Of a stretch of DNA of 38,391 bases, positions 7,111 through 15,956 are shown piece by piece. Under the pieces are notes generated by a model, which was not told where the DNA came from, searched no databases, and saw only the letters and a program-made list of their open reading frames with translations. This DNA comes from Parafrankia irregularis. GTDB taxonomy: Bacteria > Actinomycetota > Actinomycetes > Frankiales > Frankiaceae. The translations under genes and the position numbers were made by a program. How positions within the stretch are numbered: the stretch's first letter is position 1; each line of letters starts with the position of its first letter. The stretch is taken from NCBI RefSeq assembly GCF_001536285.1, contig NZ_FAOZ01000031.1, positions 1-38,391 on the forward strand, written 5' to 3'.

Positions 7111-9090
7111 TCACCGCAGACCCTTGACCCGGGCGCGGATGGCCTCGACCGCCTCCGGGTTCTCCGCACCGGACAGGTCGCCGGCATCGGTGCCCAGGAC
7201 GGCGGCACGCACCGCCCGGCGCAGGATCTTGGCCGACCTGGTCTTGGGCAGTGCGTCCACCCGCACGACCTGGGCCGGGGCGAAGGGTTTGCCGACCTGG
7301 GAGGCGACCCGGTCACGCAGCCGGCGTGCGACGTGCTCCCCGGCCTCGTCGCTCTCGTCGCCATAGCTGGGGCGGGCCACCCAGAATGCCCAGACGGCCT
7401 CGTTCTTCGTGGGATCCGGGATACCGACGACGGCGCTCTCCGCCACGGCCGGGTCCGCGGCGAGCACCGACTCGATCTCCGCCGGCGCGACGCGCTTGCC
7501 CGCGACGTTCATGACGTCGTCGGAACGGCCGAGCACATACCAGTCGCCGTGCTCGTCGACGAGGGCGAAATCGCCCTGACGCCACATGCCGGGGAAGGTC
7601 GACCAGTAGGTCTCGAGGTAGCGCCGGTCGTCGCGCCACACGCCCCGGGTCATGGCCGGCCATGGCTGGCGGCACACCAGTTCGCCGATGGCGCCCCGCA
7701 ACGGCTGGCCGTCCTCGCCGACCACGTCGACGTCCATCCCGAGCGCCGGCCCCCCGAGCGAGCAGCTGGCGATGTCCTCCACCGGGTAGGGGGAAAGGAA
7801 CGAGCCGCCGACCTCGGTGCCGCCGGAGAAGTTCACGACCGGCACCCGACCGGCGAAGACGTCGCGGGCCAGCCACTCGTAGGACTGCGGGTCCCACGGC
7901 TCGCCGGTGGAGCCCAGGACCCGGACCGAGGAGAGGCCCTGCGCGGGCAGACCCGCCGTGGCTGTACGGAGTGTGCGGACCAGGGTGGGGGACACCCCGA
8001 GGGTCGTCACCTGGTGGCGCTCCACCAGCTGCCACAGCCGGGCACTGTCCGGGGTATCCGGCGAGCCCTCGTACAGCACCAGGTTCCCGCCGCAGGCGTG
8101 GGTGCCGAGAACAGTCAGCGGCCCCATGATCCATCCCATGTCGGTGATCCAGCACAGCGAGCGGCCGGGGCCGAGCTCGAAGCCGTAGGCGAGCTCGCTG
8201 GCGACCTTCGTCAGGAAGCCGGCGTGGGTGTGCACGGCTCCCTTCGGCCGCCCGGTCGTCCCGGACGTGTAGCCCAGAAGCAGCACGTCCGAGGCCGAGG
8301 TGGGCGTCGTGGCCGAGTAGGGCGGCTCCGCCAGCAGGCTGCTCCAGCCCACCACCTCCGGATGACCCGCCGCGTCGCTCGGGAGGGCGCCGGTTGGTTC
8401 GGCCGCCTCCCCGGCGAGGTTCTCCACGACAACGACCAGCTGCACCCCCGGACACGCCGCGATCGCCTCATCCAGCTGTGGCTGCATCTGGACCGTCCGG
8501 CCGCGGCGCACGGTGCCGTCCGCTGTGATGACCGCCTTCACCTCGGCGTCCTGCAGCCGGGCCGCGATGGCCCCGGGAGCGAAGCCGGAGAAGAGCGGCA
8601 CCGCGACGGCTCCCAGACTGGCGACCGCGTAGAGCGCCACGACCGCCTCGGGGATCATCGGCAGGTAGAGGGCGACGGCGTCGCCCGGTCCGATCCAGTG
8701 CCGGCGCAGCCCGCTGCATATCCGGGCGACCTGGTCCGCGAGCTGGGCGTACGAGAGCTCGCGGACGGTGCCTGCCTCGGTCTCGTGGACGACCGCCGGT
8801 GCGTCGGGGCTCTGTTCGGTCCACCGCCCCAGGCAGGTGTCCACCACGTTCAGCTTCCCCCCGACGAACCACTCGGGGAACTGCGGACCGTTGAGGGTAT
8901 CCAGCACCGAGTGATAGGGCGTCCGGAAGCGGATGCCCAGGTCGGCCACGACCGCGTCCCAGAAAGCGCCGATGTCGGCGACCGATACCGCTCGCAGGGC
9001 GTCGGCGTCGGCCACGCCGAAGTGGCGCATCAGCCGGACGACGTTCGCGTTCTCCAGGTAGTCCTGGTTCGGGCGCCAGATGTAGGTCAC
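7111..9090 (-). CDS. Acyl-CoA synthetase, acetyl/acetoacetyl-CoA synthetase-like AMP-forming ligase
   Basis: A 659-residue adenylating enzyme that would activate a carboxylic acid with ATP and CoA. It begins with an ACAS-type N-terminal extension (WRPNQDYLENANVVRLMRH). It then shows the P-loop YTSGTTGRPKG (~274-284), FSGGTEVGGSF, GRSDDVMNVAGKRVAPAEIE at the hinge, and the C-terminal catalytic lysine ~Lys621 in LPKTRSAKILRR. The GTG start at 9090 is preceded by GGAG and lies one base after the stop of the acyl-CoA dehydrogenase gene. Cotranscription with that gene suggests it feeds it. Following the P450/alcohol/aldehyde dehydrogenase set, it is the natural candidate to activate the resulting terpenoid acid, but a short-chain or acetoacetate role is equally compatible with the sequence. 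Confidence 0.9.
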   Translation of the reverse strand: MTYIWRPNQDYLENANVVRLMRHFGVADADALRAVSVADIGAFWDAVVADLGIRFRTPYHSVLDTLNGPQFPEWFVGGKLNVVDTCLGRWTEQSPDAPAVVHETEAGTVRELSYAQLADQVARICSGLRRHWIGPGDAVALYLPMIPEAVVALYAVASLGAVAVPLFSGFAPGAIAARLQDAEVKAVITADGTVRRGRTVQMQPQLDEAIAACPGVQLVVVVENLAGEAAEPTGALPSDAAGHPEVVGWSSLLAEPPYSATTPTSASDVLLLGYTSGTTGRPKGAVHTHAGFLTKVASELAYGFELGPGRSLCWITDMGWIMGPLTVLGTHACGGNLVLYEGSPDTPDSARLWQLVERHQVTTLGVSPTLVRTLRTATAGLPAQGLSSVRVLGSTGEPWDPQSYEWLARDVFAGRVPVVNFSGGTEVGGSFLSPYPVEDIASCSLGGPALGMDVDVVGEDGQPLRGAIGELVCRQPWPAMTRGVWRDDRRYLETYWSTFPGMWRQGDFALVDEHGDWYVLGRSDDVMNVAGKRVAPAEIESVLAADPAVAESAVVGIPDPTKNEAVWAFWVARPSYGDESDEAGEHVARRLRDRVASQVGKPFAPAQVVRVDALPKTRSAKILRRAVRAAVLGTDAGDLSGAENPEAVEAIRARVKGLR

Positions 9091-9091
9091 G

Positions 9092-10267
9092 TCAGCTCCG
9101 GGGAAGGCCGAGGATGCGCTCGGCGACGATGTTGCGCTGGATGAAGGTGGAGCCCCCGGCGATCGCGGTGCCGCGAGCCTGGTAGGCCAGCCGCAGCCAG
9201 CGCTCTGCGGTCGCGCCCTCGTCCGTCGGCCCGAACTGGTCGCCGAGTGGTTCGAGTGAGAGCCGGAAGTCGGCGAGGTCTTCGACCAGGGGGCAGAAGT
9301 AGAGCTTGCCGATCGAGGTGACCGGGCCGGGGGGCTCACCGGCTGCCGCGGCCGAGATGACCCGCTGGCCGATCGCGCGGTGCACCAGCGCCCGGCCCCA
9401 GAGGTCGGCGACCTTCTGGCGGGTCAGTGGGTCCGCGGCAAGCGGCGTGCCGTCGGCCGCGCTGCGGGAGCGGACGACGGCGACGATCTCCTCAACCGCC
9501 TTCGTGGTGTTGACCCGGCCGGTCGCGATCGCCACCCGCTCGAAGGCCAGTGTGCCCATCGCGACCTTCCAACCACCGTCGACCTCTCCGACCACGGCGC
9601 CGTCGGGCACGAAGACCTCGTCGAGGAACACCTCGTTGAACTCTGCCTCGCCCAGCATGTGCGCCAGCGGCCGCACCGTGACGCCGGGGGAGTCCATCGG
9701 CAGGAGGAAGTAGGTGATGCCGCGATGGCGCTCACCGCCTCCGGTGCGGGCGAGCAGAATGGCGTGCGCGGCCAGCTGTGCACGGCTGGTCCAGATCTTC
9801 TGGCCGCTGATGCGCCAGCCACCGTCGACCTTCGTCGCCCTGGTGCGCAGCGAGGCGAGGTCGGATCCGGACTCGGGCTCGGAGAAGAGCTGGCACCAGA
9901 TGTGCTCGCCGGTCAGGATGGGCCGGAGGAGTCGCTGCTTCTGTTCGGTGGTACCGAAGTGAGCGATCGTCGGCCCGGCGAAGTCCTCTCCGATGATGTT
10001 CAGCCGTTCGGGAGCACCGGCCCGGTCGCACTCCTCGGTGAAGATCGCCTGCATCCGCTCGTCGAGCCCGCGGCCTCCGAACTCGGCTGGCCAGGTGAGT
10101 CCGGCGTAGCCCGCCGCGAACACCACCGCCTGCCACTGGCGCCAGAAAGGCGCCTTTTCCACCATGTCGGCCGGTTCGGGCCAGGGCAGCTTCGGGAGCT
10201 CGTGTGCGAGCCAGGCGCGCACTTCGGCGCGGAAGCGGGCCTCGTCCGGTGCATCGGCGAGATCCAT
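9092..10267 (-). CDS. Acyl-CoA dehydrogenase, FadE type
   Basis: A 391-residue flavin dehydrogenase. Marks include QLFSEPESGSDLASLRT (FAD/substrate strand, ~127-142), GQKIWTSRAQLA, LGEAEFNEVFLDEVFVPD and a C-terminus GGSTFIQRNIVAERILGLPR. The YEG-type catalytic Glu is absent (AIAGGSTF). Glu243 in LAFERVAIATGRV occupies the isovaleryl/LCAD-type base position. The ATG at 10267 is preferred because GGAGG sits 8 nt upstream; in-frame GTG codons at 10276 and 10273 lie too close to that site. It is followed after one base by the acyl-CoA synthetase gene and preceded by an operator-like site at 10304-10323. The resemblance is to FadE enzymes acting on bulky or branched substrates. Confidence 0.92.
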   Translation of the reverse strand: MDLADAPDEARFRAEVRAWLAHELPKLPWPEPADMVEKAPFWRQWQAVVFAAGYAGLTWPAEFGGRGLDERMQAIFTEECDRAGAPERLNIIGEDFAGPTIAHFGTTEQKQRLLRPILTGEHIWCQLFSEPESGSDLASLRTRATKVDGGWRISGQKIWTSRAQLAAHAILLARTGGGERHRGITYFLLPMDSPGVTVRPLAHMLGEAEFNEVFLDEVFVPDGAVVGEVDGGWKVAMGTLAFERVAIATGRVNTTKAVEEIVAVVRSRSAADGTPLAADPLTRQKVADLWGRALVHRAIGQRVISAAAAGEPPGPVTSIGKLYFCPLVEDLADFRLSLEPLGDQFGPTDEGATAERWLRLAYQARGTAIAGGSTFIQRNIVAERILGLPRS

Positions 10268-10303
10268 GGACACCACCTCCAGGGGTGCATCGTCGCGCCT
10301 AAA

Positions 10304-10323
10304 CGGTACTATAGGTCAGGCCA
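10304..10323. promoter_or_regulatory. Candidate GntR operator before acyl-CoA dehydrogenase/ligase pair
   Basis: CGGT-N12-GCCA has the same spacing as TGGT-N12-ACCA upstream of the MDR gene (14188-14207) and ccr (22612-22631). The right half contains AGGTCAGGCCA (10313-10323), close to TGGTCNGACCA. On the minus strand the flank reads CTATTTGG, identical to the arm at 5058-5065. It lies 37 bp before the ATG at 10267. The remaining intergenic sequence to 10447 shows nothing else I can name. Confidence 0.5.
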
Positions 10324-10447
10324 AATAGCCCGATGTGAGGCTGCCGTGCGGCCTTCCCAGGAACGTCCTCCGGGAGGTCGGGCAAGAGGCGGTCCGCCTG
10401 CCGCGGGGGGCCCGTCAACGGGATCAAGCCTGGGACGTCGGGTCGCG

Positions 10448-12133
10448 TCACCCGTTGTCGAGGTGCATCGAGGACTGATGGACCATGCACCGCCCGGCCC
10501 CGGCGCGCTTCGCCGCGTACATCGCGATGTCGGAGGCGTTGAGGAGCCGGTCCGGATCGGCGAGGTCCGCGCAGGAGATCGCGACTCCGGCGCTTGCCGA
10601 GACCCGTACGGTCGCATCCGAAAGGTCCACCGGCTCCTGGATGGCGTTGAGTACCCGCCGGGCCAGCCCTTCAATGGCCGAAAGTGAGACGACCCGCTCG
10701 CAGAGCACGGCGAACTCGTCTCCAGCGAGCCGGGCGACCACGTCGTCCGGCCGCACCGTTTCCCGCAGGCGCCGGGCGATCTCCCGTAGCAACTCGTCGC
10801 CGACCCGGTGGCCGTAGGTGTCGTTGACGGTCTTGAAGCCGTCGAGATCGATGAAGACCACGCCCGTGCGGTGCAGTTTGAGGGTGCGCTCCAGCCGGTC
10901 GAGCAGCCATGAGCGGTTGGGCAGGTCGGTGAGGCTGTCGTGCGTCGAGCGGTAGCGGATCTCCCGCTCGGTGGCGAACCGCACCGCCGCGGAGCCGAGC
11001 ACGCTGGCGACCGCGCCGAGGAACTGCTCGTCGCGATCGCCGAACGGCATCGCGTCCGGTTCCTGGCGGTGCACGGTGATCACAGCGGTGGAGGCGCCGG
11101 GCCGACCGACCGGCGCGGCCAGGATCTGCCGGCCTCCCGACGCATCCGGTGCCCCGGTGGTCGCGTGCCCGGTGCGGACCGCGGCGGACACAACCCGCCC
11201 GGCGATCGCGTCGGGCAGCGGGAGGCCGACGCTTGCGGCGGGCTTCGCGTCGCGTGCGGCGGCCGACGTGCAGTCGATCTCGTAGAGTGCCACCGCGGCG
11301 CTGAGCTGGTTGGCCAGCACGGCGGTGGCGCGGTGCCAGAGGCCCACGGCCTCGGGCGTGACCAGTGCCTGCTCCGCCAGGCTGGCGAGCTGGGCCTCGC
11401 CGGAGAGGGCCAGCTCCCGTTCCGTCACGTCGGTGCTGAGCGCGGCGACCAGCTGGACCCGGCCGGCCGCGTCGGGGATGGGAATCATGTGCAGGTCGAA
11501 GTAGCGTCCATACGCCTGAACGACCTTCGAGTCGGCCGCGCCGTACTCGAACGTGGCCTTGAGCATCGCGAGCGACTCCTTGTGATCTTCGAAGACCTCG
11601 AAGACGGACCTCGTCGCCGCGTCGATGATGTCCTCGGCCTCCCGGGAGTTGCGCGCGCCCGCTCCGAACACGACGTGACCGGTGCGGTCGATCAGCAGCA
11701 TCGACGCCGGGCTGTGGTCAAGGATGAACCGTAGGTAGTTGGCGACCTGATCTCGGTCGCTCACGTCCTCCATGCGGCTGACAATGTAGGCCTCGTCGCC
11801 GCCGAGCAGCCCGTCGAAATCGTGGGTCATCGTGGAGGCGACCTGGACGTGCACGATCTCGCCGTCCGGCCGGGCGAACCGCATGCGAAACGGTGGGAAC
11901 CGCTCACCGGAGCCGGCGGGTCCGTGGCGGATGACCCTGCGCTCGTAGCTGCTGAACAGCTCGAAGTCCGGCTGGGAGACCAGACGGCGCCAGGATCGGC
12001 CGACCATCTCCCCCGCGCCGCGGCCCAGGATCCTGCACGCTGCGGCGTTGGCGTATTTCACGGTCCCGCTGCGGGCGCCGGTGATGACGATGCCCATCTG
12101 CAGGTCGTTGACCAGGCCTTCGCTGAAATCCAT
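10448..12133 (-). CDS. PAS-PAS-GAF-GGDEF diguanylate cyclase-like signalling protein
   Basis: A 561-residue cytoplasmic signalling protein without membrane segments. A first PAS domain (~1-125) and a second (~135-235, ending VAALSTDVTERE) are followed by a GAF-like region (~245-385) and a GGDEF domain (~395-555). The signature reads AGDEF rather than GGDEF. DSLTDLPNRSWLLDRLE, FIDLDGFKTVNDTYGH, the inhibitory-site RxxD (RPDD) and the C-terminal ADIAMYAAKRAG are all present. AGDEF variants can be active, so c-di-GMP synthesis is plausible but unproven. No EAL domain follows. It stands alone between catabolic genes, and the ATG at 12133 has only a weak AGAG upstream. Confidence 0.9.
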   Translation of the reverse strand: MDFSEGLVNDLQMGIVITGARSGTVKYANAAACRILGRGAGEMVGRSWRRLVSQPDFELFSSYERRVIRHGPAGSGERFPPFRMRFARPDGEIVHVQVASTMTHDFDGLLGGDEAYIVSRMEDVSDRDQVANYLRFILDHSPASMLLIDRTGHVVFGAGARNSREAEDIIDAATRSVFEVFEDHKESLAMLKATFEYGAADSKVVQAYGRYFDLHMIPIPDAAGRVQLVAALSTDVTERELALSGEAQLASLAEQALVTPEAVGLWHRATAVLANQLSAAVALYEIDCTSAAARDAKPAASVGLPLPDAIAGRVVSAAVRTGHATTGAPDASGGRQILAAPVGRPGASTAVITVHRQEPDAMPFGDRDEQFLGAVASVLGSAAVRFATEREIRYRSTHDSLTDLPNRSWLLDRLERTLKLHRTGVVFIDLDGFKTVNDTYGHRVGDELLREIARRLRETVRPDDVVARLAGDEFAVLCERVVSLSAIEGLARRVLNAIQEPVDLSDATVRVSASAGVAISCADLADPDRLLNASDIAMYAAKRAGAGRCMVHQSSMHLDNG

Positions 12134-12265
12134 GATGATCTCTGACGTGTGTCGTCCGGTCCCGTCATCCTCCGTTTGTCACACCACGAGTGTCGGGCCT
12201 TGTCTACCCGGTCCTGGCCTGCGGCAACCGGGGGTGAGGTGGGGCCGGCGGCGGCCTGAGCGGCG

Positions 12266-13051
12266 CTAACGGCCCGACCAGCGCGGTTCCCGCTTCTCCC
12301 GGAACGCGGCCACGCCCTCCTTGATGTCCTGGGTGGTGAAGGCGAGAGCGAGCTGGCCCTGCAGGTGGACGAGGGCGGCGTCGAGTGGTTGGTCCCGGGT
12401 CGCGTCGAGGGCGTCCTTGCCCATCCGCATGAGCAGCGGCGAACGGGAGGCGACCAGCCCTGCCCAGCGGTCGACCTCGGCGTCGAACTGCGCGCTCGGC
12501 ACGACCGCGTTGACCATCTGCAGCTGCGCCGCCTCATCGGCGGAGATCAGCCTGCCGGTCATCATGAGCTCGTTCGCCTTCGCCCGCGGCACGCTCCGGT
12601 AGATGAGCGCCGAGATCATGAACGGGAAGACTCCGACGTTGATCTCGGGGCAGCCGAATCTCACCCCCTCGCGAGCGATGATGAGATCGCAGGCCAGGGC
12701 GAGGCCGAAGGCGCCCGCGAGCACGTCGCCGCCGGCCGCGCAGATGCTCGGCTTCCCCAGCTTCCCGAGCAGTCGGTAGGCGCGCGGGAAACGGTCCAGG
12801 CCGGCGTACTTCTCGATCGTCGAGGTATCGCTGGCGAACGCCTTGAGGTCGCCTCCGCTGGAGAACACTCGGTCGTCGCTGGATGCCAGGACGACCAGCC
12901 GCACCGCGTCGTCCGCCCGGGCCTGCGCGAGACGGTCGATCAGCTCGTCGAGCAGCCGGTCACTCAGGGCGTTACGCGACGCGGGGTCGTCCAGAATGAT
13001 GGTGGCGACGCCCCGGGCATCGCGTTCGTACCGGATGAAGGAGGAGGGCAT
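12266..13051 (-). CDS. Enoyl-CoA hydratase/isomerase-family protein
   Basis: A 261-residue crotonase-fold protein. The oxyanion-hole segments are FSSGGDLKAF and CAAGGDVLAGAFGLALACD. Of the two catalytic glutamates of crotonase, the second is kept (FGCPEINVGVFPF) but the first is Gly, as in LiuC-like methylglutaconyl-CoA hydratases, whose following VFPF/LAP segment it also resembles. It may therefore hydrate a methyl-branched enoyl-CoA or act in another crotonase reaction. The ATG at 13051 is chosen because AGAGGA lies 6 nt upstream; the reading frame runs further 5' but lacks an equal start. It follows the MDR gene at 123 bp. Confidence 0.88.
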   Translation of the reverse strand: MPSSFIRYERDARGVATIILDDPASRNALSDRLLDELIDRLAQARADDAVRLVVLASSDDRVFSSGGDLKAFASDTSTIEKYAGLDRFPRAYRLLGKLGKPSICAAGGDVLAGAFGLALACDLIIAREGVRFGCPEINVGVFPFMISALIYRSVPRAKANELMMTGRLISADEAAQLQMVNAVVPSAQFDAEVDRWAGLVASRSPLLMRMGKDALDATRDQPLDAALVHLQGQLALAFTTQDIKEGVAAFREKREPRWSGR

Positions 13052-13084
13052 GGTCTTCCTCTGGGCTCGGGGCACAGGCGCGGC

Positions 13085-13114
13085 AGACATACGCAGACAT
13101 GCGCCAGACATGCG
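13085..13114. repeat. Three short direct repeats, one helical turn apart
   Basis: AGACATACG (13085), AGACATGCG (13095) and AGACATGCG (13106) recur at 10- and 11-bp steps in the 123-bp gap between the MDR gene and the enoyl-CoA hydratase-like gene. They lie 34-66 bp before the latter's ATG. Helically phased repeats at such a position suggest a protein-binding array, though chance duplication is possible. Confidence 0.4.
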
Positions 13115-13174
13115 GAGCACGTGCCGGACTGGATGCGGACGCCGCGCCGTGATCCGCGCGGCCGGTCAGGATGA

Positions 13175-14155
13175 TCAGTCGTGCGTCAGGACGATCTTGC
13201 CGATTCCGGTGCCGGCCTCGAGGCGCTCGTGCGCGAGCGCCGCCTGCGCCAGCGGGAACGTGCGGTCGATGACCGGTGGCGCGACCGTGTGGTCGTCAAG
13301 GAATCGCAGGAGCCCGGCCATGTCACGGGGGCTGCCCATCGTCGTGCCGATGAGTTCGTACTGCCCGAAGTAGAAAGGGCGGACCGGGAGGGTCGCCTGC
13401 TCCCCGGCGCTGGCGCCGAGCACCACACACCGCCCGCCGGGGGCGAGGCAGCGCACCGACTCCGCCCAGCGCCCGACGCTGTCGAGTACGAGGTCGAAGC
13501 CAGCGCCGCGGGGGGTCAGCGCCCGCGCCGCCTCGACCCAGTCGGATTCGGTGTGGTCGACGCCGCCGGCCGCGCCCAGCTCCCGAGCCGCGTCGATCTT
13601 CCGCGTGGCTCCCGAGGTGACGATCGCGCGCGCACCGGCGGCGGTGGCGAGCGCGACGGCCGTCGTCGCGACTCCTCCGCTGGCTCCGAGCACGAGCAGT
13701 GACTCCCCGGACCTGAGTCGGCCTCGACTGAACAGCGCCCGGAACGTGGTCAACCCGACCAGCGGCAGGGCGGCGGCCTGGGCCAGGCTCAGCCCGCGGG
13801 GCCGGGGGACCGCGCACTCGGCTGGCACGGTCACCAGTTCGGCGTACGTGCCGGAGTGGTGGTCGCCCAGGATCTCCCAGTCCGCGCCGGGCGCGGCGTC
13901 GCCGCGGCCCCAGAACAGGGAGGGCAGCACGACGACCGCCTCGTTGGTGTCGATGCGCACCCCTGCTCCGTCGGCACCGGGGATGTGGGGGAGGGGGGAG
14001 GAGTACCGGCCCTGGCGCACCAGTACGTCATGCCAGTTGAGGGCGCTTGCCGCCAGCCGCACGGTAACCCAGCCAGCGCGCTCCGGCGGGGCCGGCACGT
14101 CGGCGGGCTGCAACACGGACGGCGAGCCGTAGGACCCCATGACGATTGCGCGCAC
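13175..14155 (-). CDS. Quinone-oxidoreductase-like MDR (zinc-independent) dehydrogenase
   Basis: A 326-residue medium-chain reductase. Motifs are SALNWHDVLVRQGRY, PGADGAGV, LVGLTTFRALF and the nucleotide-binding LVLGASGGVATTAVALA, with VIDRTFPLAQAALAHERLE at the end. Catalytic and structural zinc cysteines are absent, so it should be an NADPH-dependent enone or acryloyl-type reductase or quinone oxidoreductase. The GTG at 14155 (RAIVMGSYGSPSVL follows) is preferred because GAGGAG precedes it by 4 nt and this is where family proteins begin. An upstream ATG at 14203 would lie inside the operator palindrome. It may reduce an unsaturated ketone or enoyl intermediate. Confidence 0.88.
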   Translation of the reverse strand: MRAIVMGSYGSPSVLQPADVPAPPERAGWVTVRLAASALNWHDVLVRQGRYSSPLPHIPGADGAGVRIDTNEAVVVLPSLFWGRGDAAPGADWEILGDHHSGTYAELVTVPAECAVPRPRGLSLAQAAALPLVGLTTFRALFSRGRLRSGESLLVLGASGGVATTAVALATAAGARAIVTSGATRKIDAARELGAAGGVDHTESDWVEAARALTPRGAGFDLVLDSVGRWAESVRCLAPGGRCVVLGASAGEQATLPVRPFYFGQYELIGTTMGSPRDMAGLLRFLDDHTVAPPVIDRTFPLAQAALAHERLEAGTGIGKIVLTHD

Positions 14156-14187
14156 CCTGCTCCTCGGCGGTGTAGCGAACGGGGATT

Positions 14188-14207
14188 TGGTCCCTATGGT
14201 CATACCA
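14188..14207. promoter_or_regulatory. Best-matching GntR operator, before the MDR gene
   Basis: TGGT-N12-ACCA spans this interval and contains the perfect palindrome ATGGT-cat-ACCAT (14196-14208). The inner TGGTCATACCA matches the FadR-family consensus TNGTNNNACNA at every fixed position. It lies 33 bp upstream of the GTG at 14155. On the minus strand it reads AATGGTAT-N9-GACCAAAT, nearly the same as AATGGTAC-N9-GACCAATC before ccr. Confidence 0.65.
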
Positions 14208-14208
14208 T

Positions 14209-14630
14209 TAATGCTGGGTTGCGGGAGGGCTCGTGGCCTCCGCAGTCGTGGCCACGGAATCGGATGCTTGCCGGCCCGCCCGCGGGTGTGGCAGGTGCTC
14301 CGGGTTGGCGGGCCCGCCGATCTGATTGTTCGAGTGCCGGGTGCCTTGCGGATCGTGACGGGTTGCGACGCTGGGCGTAACTAGGTGAGCCCGTCAAGTT
14401 CCCAGTCGGGAATCTGCCGGGCGCGTTCGGCGTCGCCCCGTGCTCGCAGGCGGACTCCCTCCTACCAGGGCGCCTGCCAGCGAAGAGTCATCGACCGGGG
14501 GAGTGCAAGGGGTAGAAAAGCCCCTCTTCCGGGTGATGAGCTCGATGTGAAGCCACTCACATGATGGATGCAATCCACTTGGAGCCGGGCCGCCGTTAGC
14601 GGCGTCCGCATCTGACGCACGGAGCGCCTC
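14209..14630 (+). other. Divergent intergenic region upstream of the P450 operon
   Basis: About 420 bp separate the MDR operator from the P450 start. No convincing gene is present; open frames here are antisense extensions. Apart from the CRP-type site (14546-14561) and the P450 ribosome-binding site GGAG at 14621-14624, I see only a weak AGGGG/CCCCT hairpin near 14505-14525. The promoter elements cannot be assigned by eye. Confidence 0.5.
14546..14561. promoter_or_regulatory. Perfect CRP/GlxR-family binding site
   Basis: TGTGA-AGCCAC-TCACA is an exact match to the TGTGA-N6-TCACA consensus bound by cAMP-receptor-type regulators, including actinobacterial ones (GlxR, Rv3676). Symmetry extends one base further each side (A/T). 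Its centre lies 77 bp before the P450 ATG, a distance compatible with activation of that operon. The regulator itself is not in the window. Confidence 0.65.
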
Positions 14631-15956
14631 ATGACCATTACGGATAGCACTCTGATCGTCGACGTCCCAGAGGAGATTGCAAGGCGGGTAGTGCTTCCTG
14701 AGGGCCACCGGGAGGACGCGCCGCTGTTCGAGGCGTACCGCTGGCTGCGTGAGAACGCTCCGCTGGCGAAGGTCGCCGTCGACGGATACGACCCGATCTG
14801 GCTTGTCACCAAGCACGCGGACATCATGGAGATCGAGCGGCAGCCGGCGATCTTCACCAGTGGCGGCGGAGAGGCCCCCGGGTCGCACAACCCGATCCTG
14901 CAGAACCAGGCCGGCGACACGTTCACGAAGTCGTTGACAGGCGGCAGCCTGCGGATTCTCGAGACACTCACCTACCTTGACCCGCCCGAGCACACGATGG
15001 TCAAGGACATCGCCAACGAGTGGTTCCGCCCGGTCTCACTGAAGAAGTGGGGGGATCGGATCCGGGCGCTGGCCCAGCAGGCGATCGCCGACCACCTGCG
15101 TCCGGGCGCGAACGACCTGGACCTGGTCGCCGACTTCACGCTCGGCTACCCGTTGCACGTCATCATGACACTCTTCGGCATGCCGGCCGAAGACGAGCCG
15201 CGCATGATGGCGCTGACCCAGGACTTCTTCGGCACCGCCGATCCCGACACCCAGCGGTCCGACACCGAGGCCCTCACCCCCGAGGCGGCGGCCCAGCAGT
15301 GGTCGGCCACCATCCGCGACTTCTACGCCTACTTCGACACCTTTCTCGAGGCCCGGCGTGCCGAGCCCAAGGACGACCTGGCCTCGATCATCGCGAACGC
15401 TCGCCAGCCCGACGGTGAGCTGTTCCCGAAGGAGGTCGCGTACGGCTGGTTCGTCGCGATCGCGACGGCCGGCCACGACACGACGTCGAGCACCCTGTCG
15501 AGCATTCTTGAGGCGCTGGCGCTCAACCCCGATCAGCTCGCCGCGGTGAAGGCGGACCTGTCGCTGGTGCCCGACCTGGTGAACGAAGGGCTGCGCTGGG
15601 CGTCGCCGGTGAAGCACTTCGTCCGGCAGGCCAGCCAGGACTACGTGCTGCGGGGCCAGCAGATCGCCGCGGGTGATCGTTTCATGCTCCTCTACCAGTC
15701 GGCCAACCGTGACACCGACATCTTCGACGCGCCGGACGAGTTCCGTTTCGACCGCCGGCCCAACCGGCACATCGCCTTCGGCTACGGCCCGCACATGTGC
15801 ATCGGTCAGCATCTGGCCAAGCTGGAGCTCCGGGTGATGCTCGAGGAGCTGCTGCCGCGGATCACGGCGATCGACATCACCGGCGGGCGCAAGGTCGTGC
15901 AGACGAACTTCGTGGGCGGACTGCGCCGGCTGCCGGTGCGTTTGGATCTGGCGTGA
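14631..15956 (+). CDS. Cytochrome P450, CYP108/P450terp-like
   Basis: A 441-residue soluble class I P450. The heme ligand is Cys390 in [15 protein letters not shown]. The I-helix oxygen-activation motif is [10 protein letters not shown] and the K-helix ExxR is EGLR. The sequence resembles Pseudomonas P450terp (CYP108A1) along its length in segments I remember: [10 protein letters not shown]...[45 protein letters not shown] near the end. P450terp hydroxylates the allylic methyl of alpha-terpineol. A terpenoid or similar alicyclic substrate is thus likely, though identity cannot be calculated here. GGAG lies 6 nt before the ATG, and the stop overlaps the reductase GTG. Confidence 0.95.
   Translation: MTITDSTLIVDVPEEIARRVVLPEGHREDAPLFEAYRWLRENAPLAKVAVDGYDPIWLVTKHADIMEIERQPAIFTSGGGEAPGSHNPILQNQAGDTFTKSLTGGSLRILETLTYLDPPEHTMVKDIANEWFRPVSLKKWGDRIRALAQQAIADHLRPGANDLDLVADFTLGYPLHVIMTLFGMPAEDEPRMMALTQDFFGTADPDTQRSDTEALTPEAAAQQWSATIRDFYAYFDTFLEARRAEPKDDLASIIANARQPDGELFPKEVAYGWFVAIATAGHDTTSSTLSSILEALALNPDQLAAVKADLSLVPDLVNEGLRWASPVKHFVRQASQDYVLRGQQIAAGDRFMLLYQSANRDTDIFDAPDEFRFDRRPNRHIAFGYGPHMCIGQHLAKLELRVMLEELLPRITAIDITGGRKVVQTNFVGGLRRLPVRLDLA

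Noticed and set aside
14156-14203. Upstream ATG (14203) as the start of the MDR gene
   Set aside because: It lies within the operator palindrome, lacks a ribosome-binding site and adds residues before the normal family start, whereas the GTG at 14155 has a strong GAGGAG.
14394-14993. A minus-strand frame of about 200 codons overlapping the P450 start
   Set aside because: It is antisense to a clear P450 gene, a common artefact of third-position GC bias.
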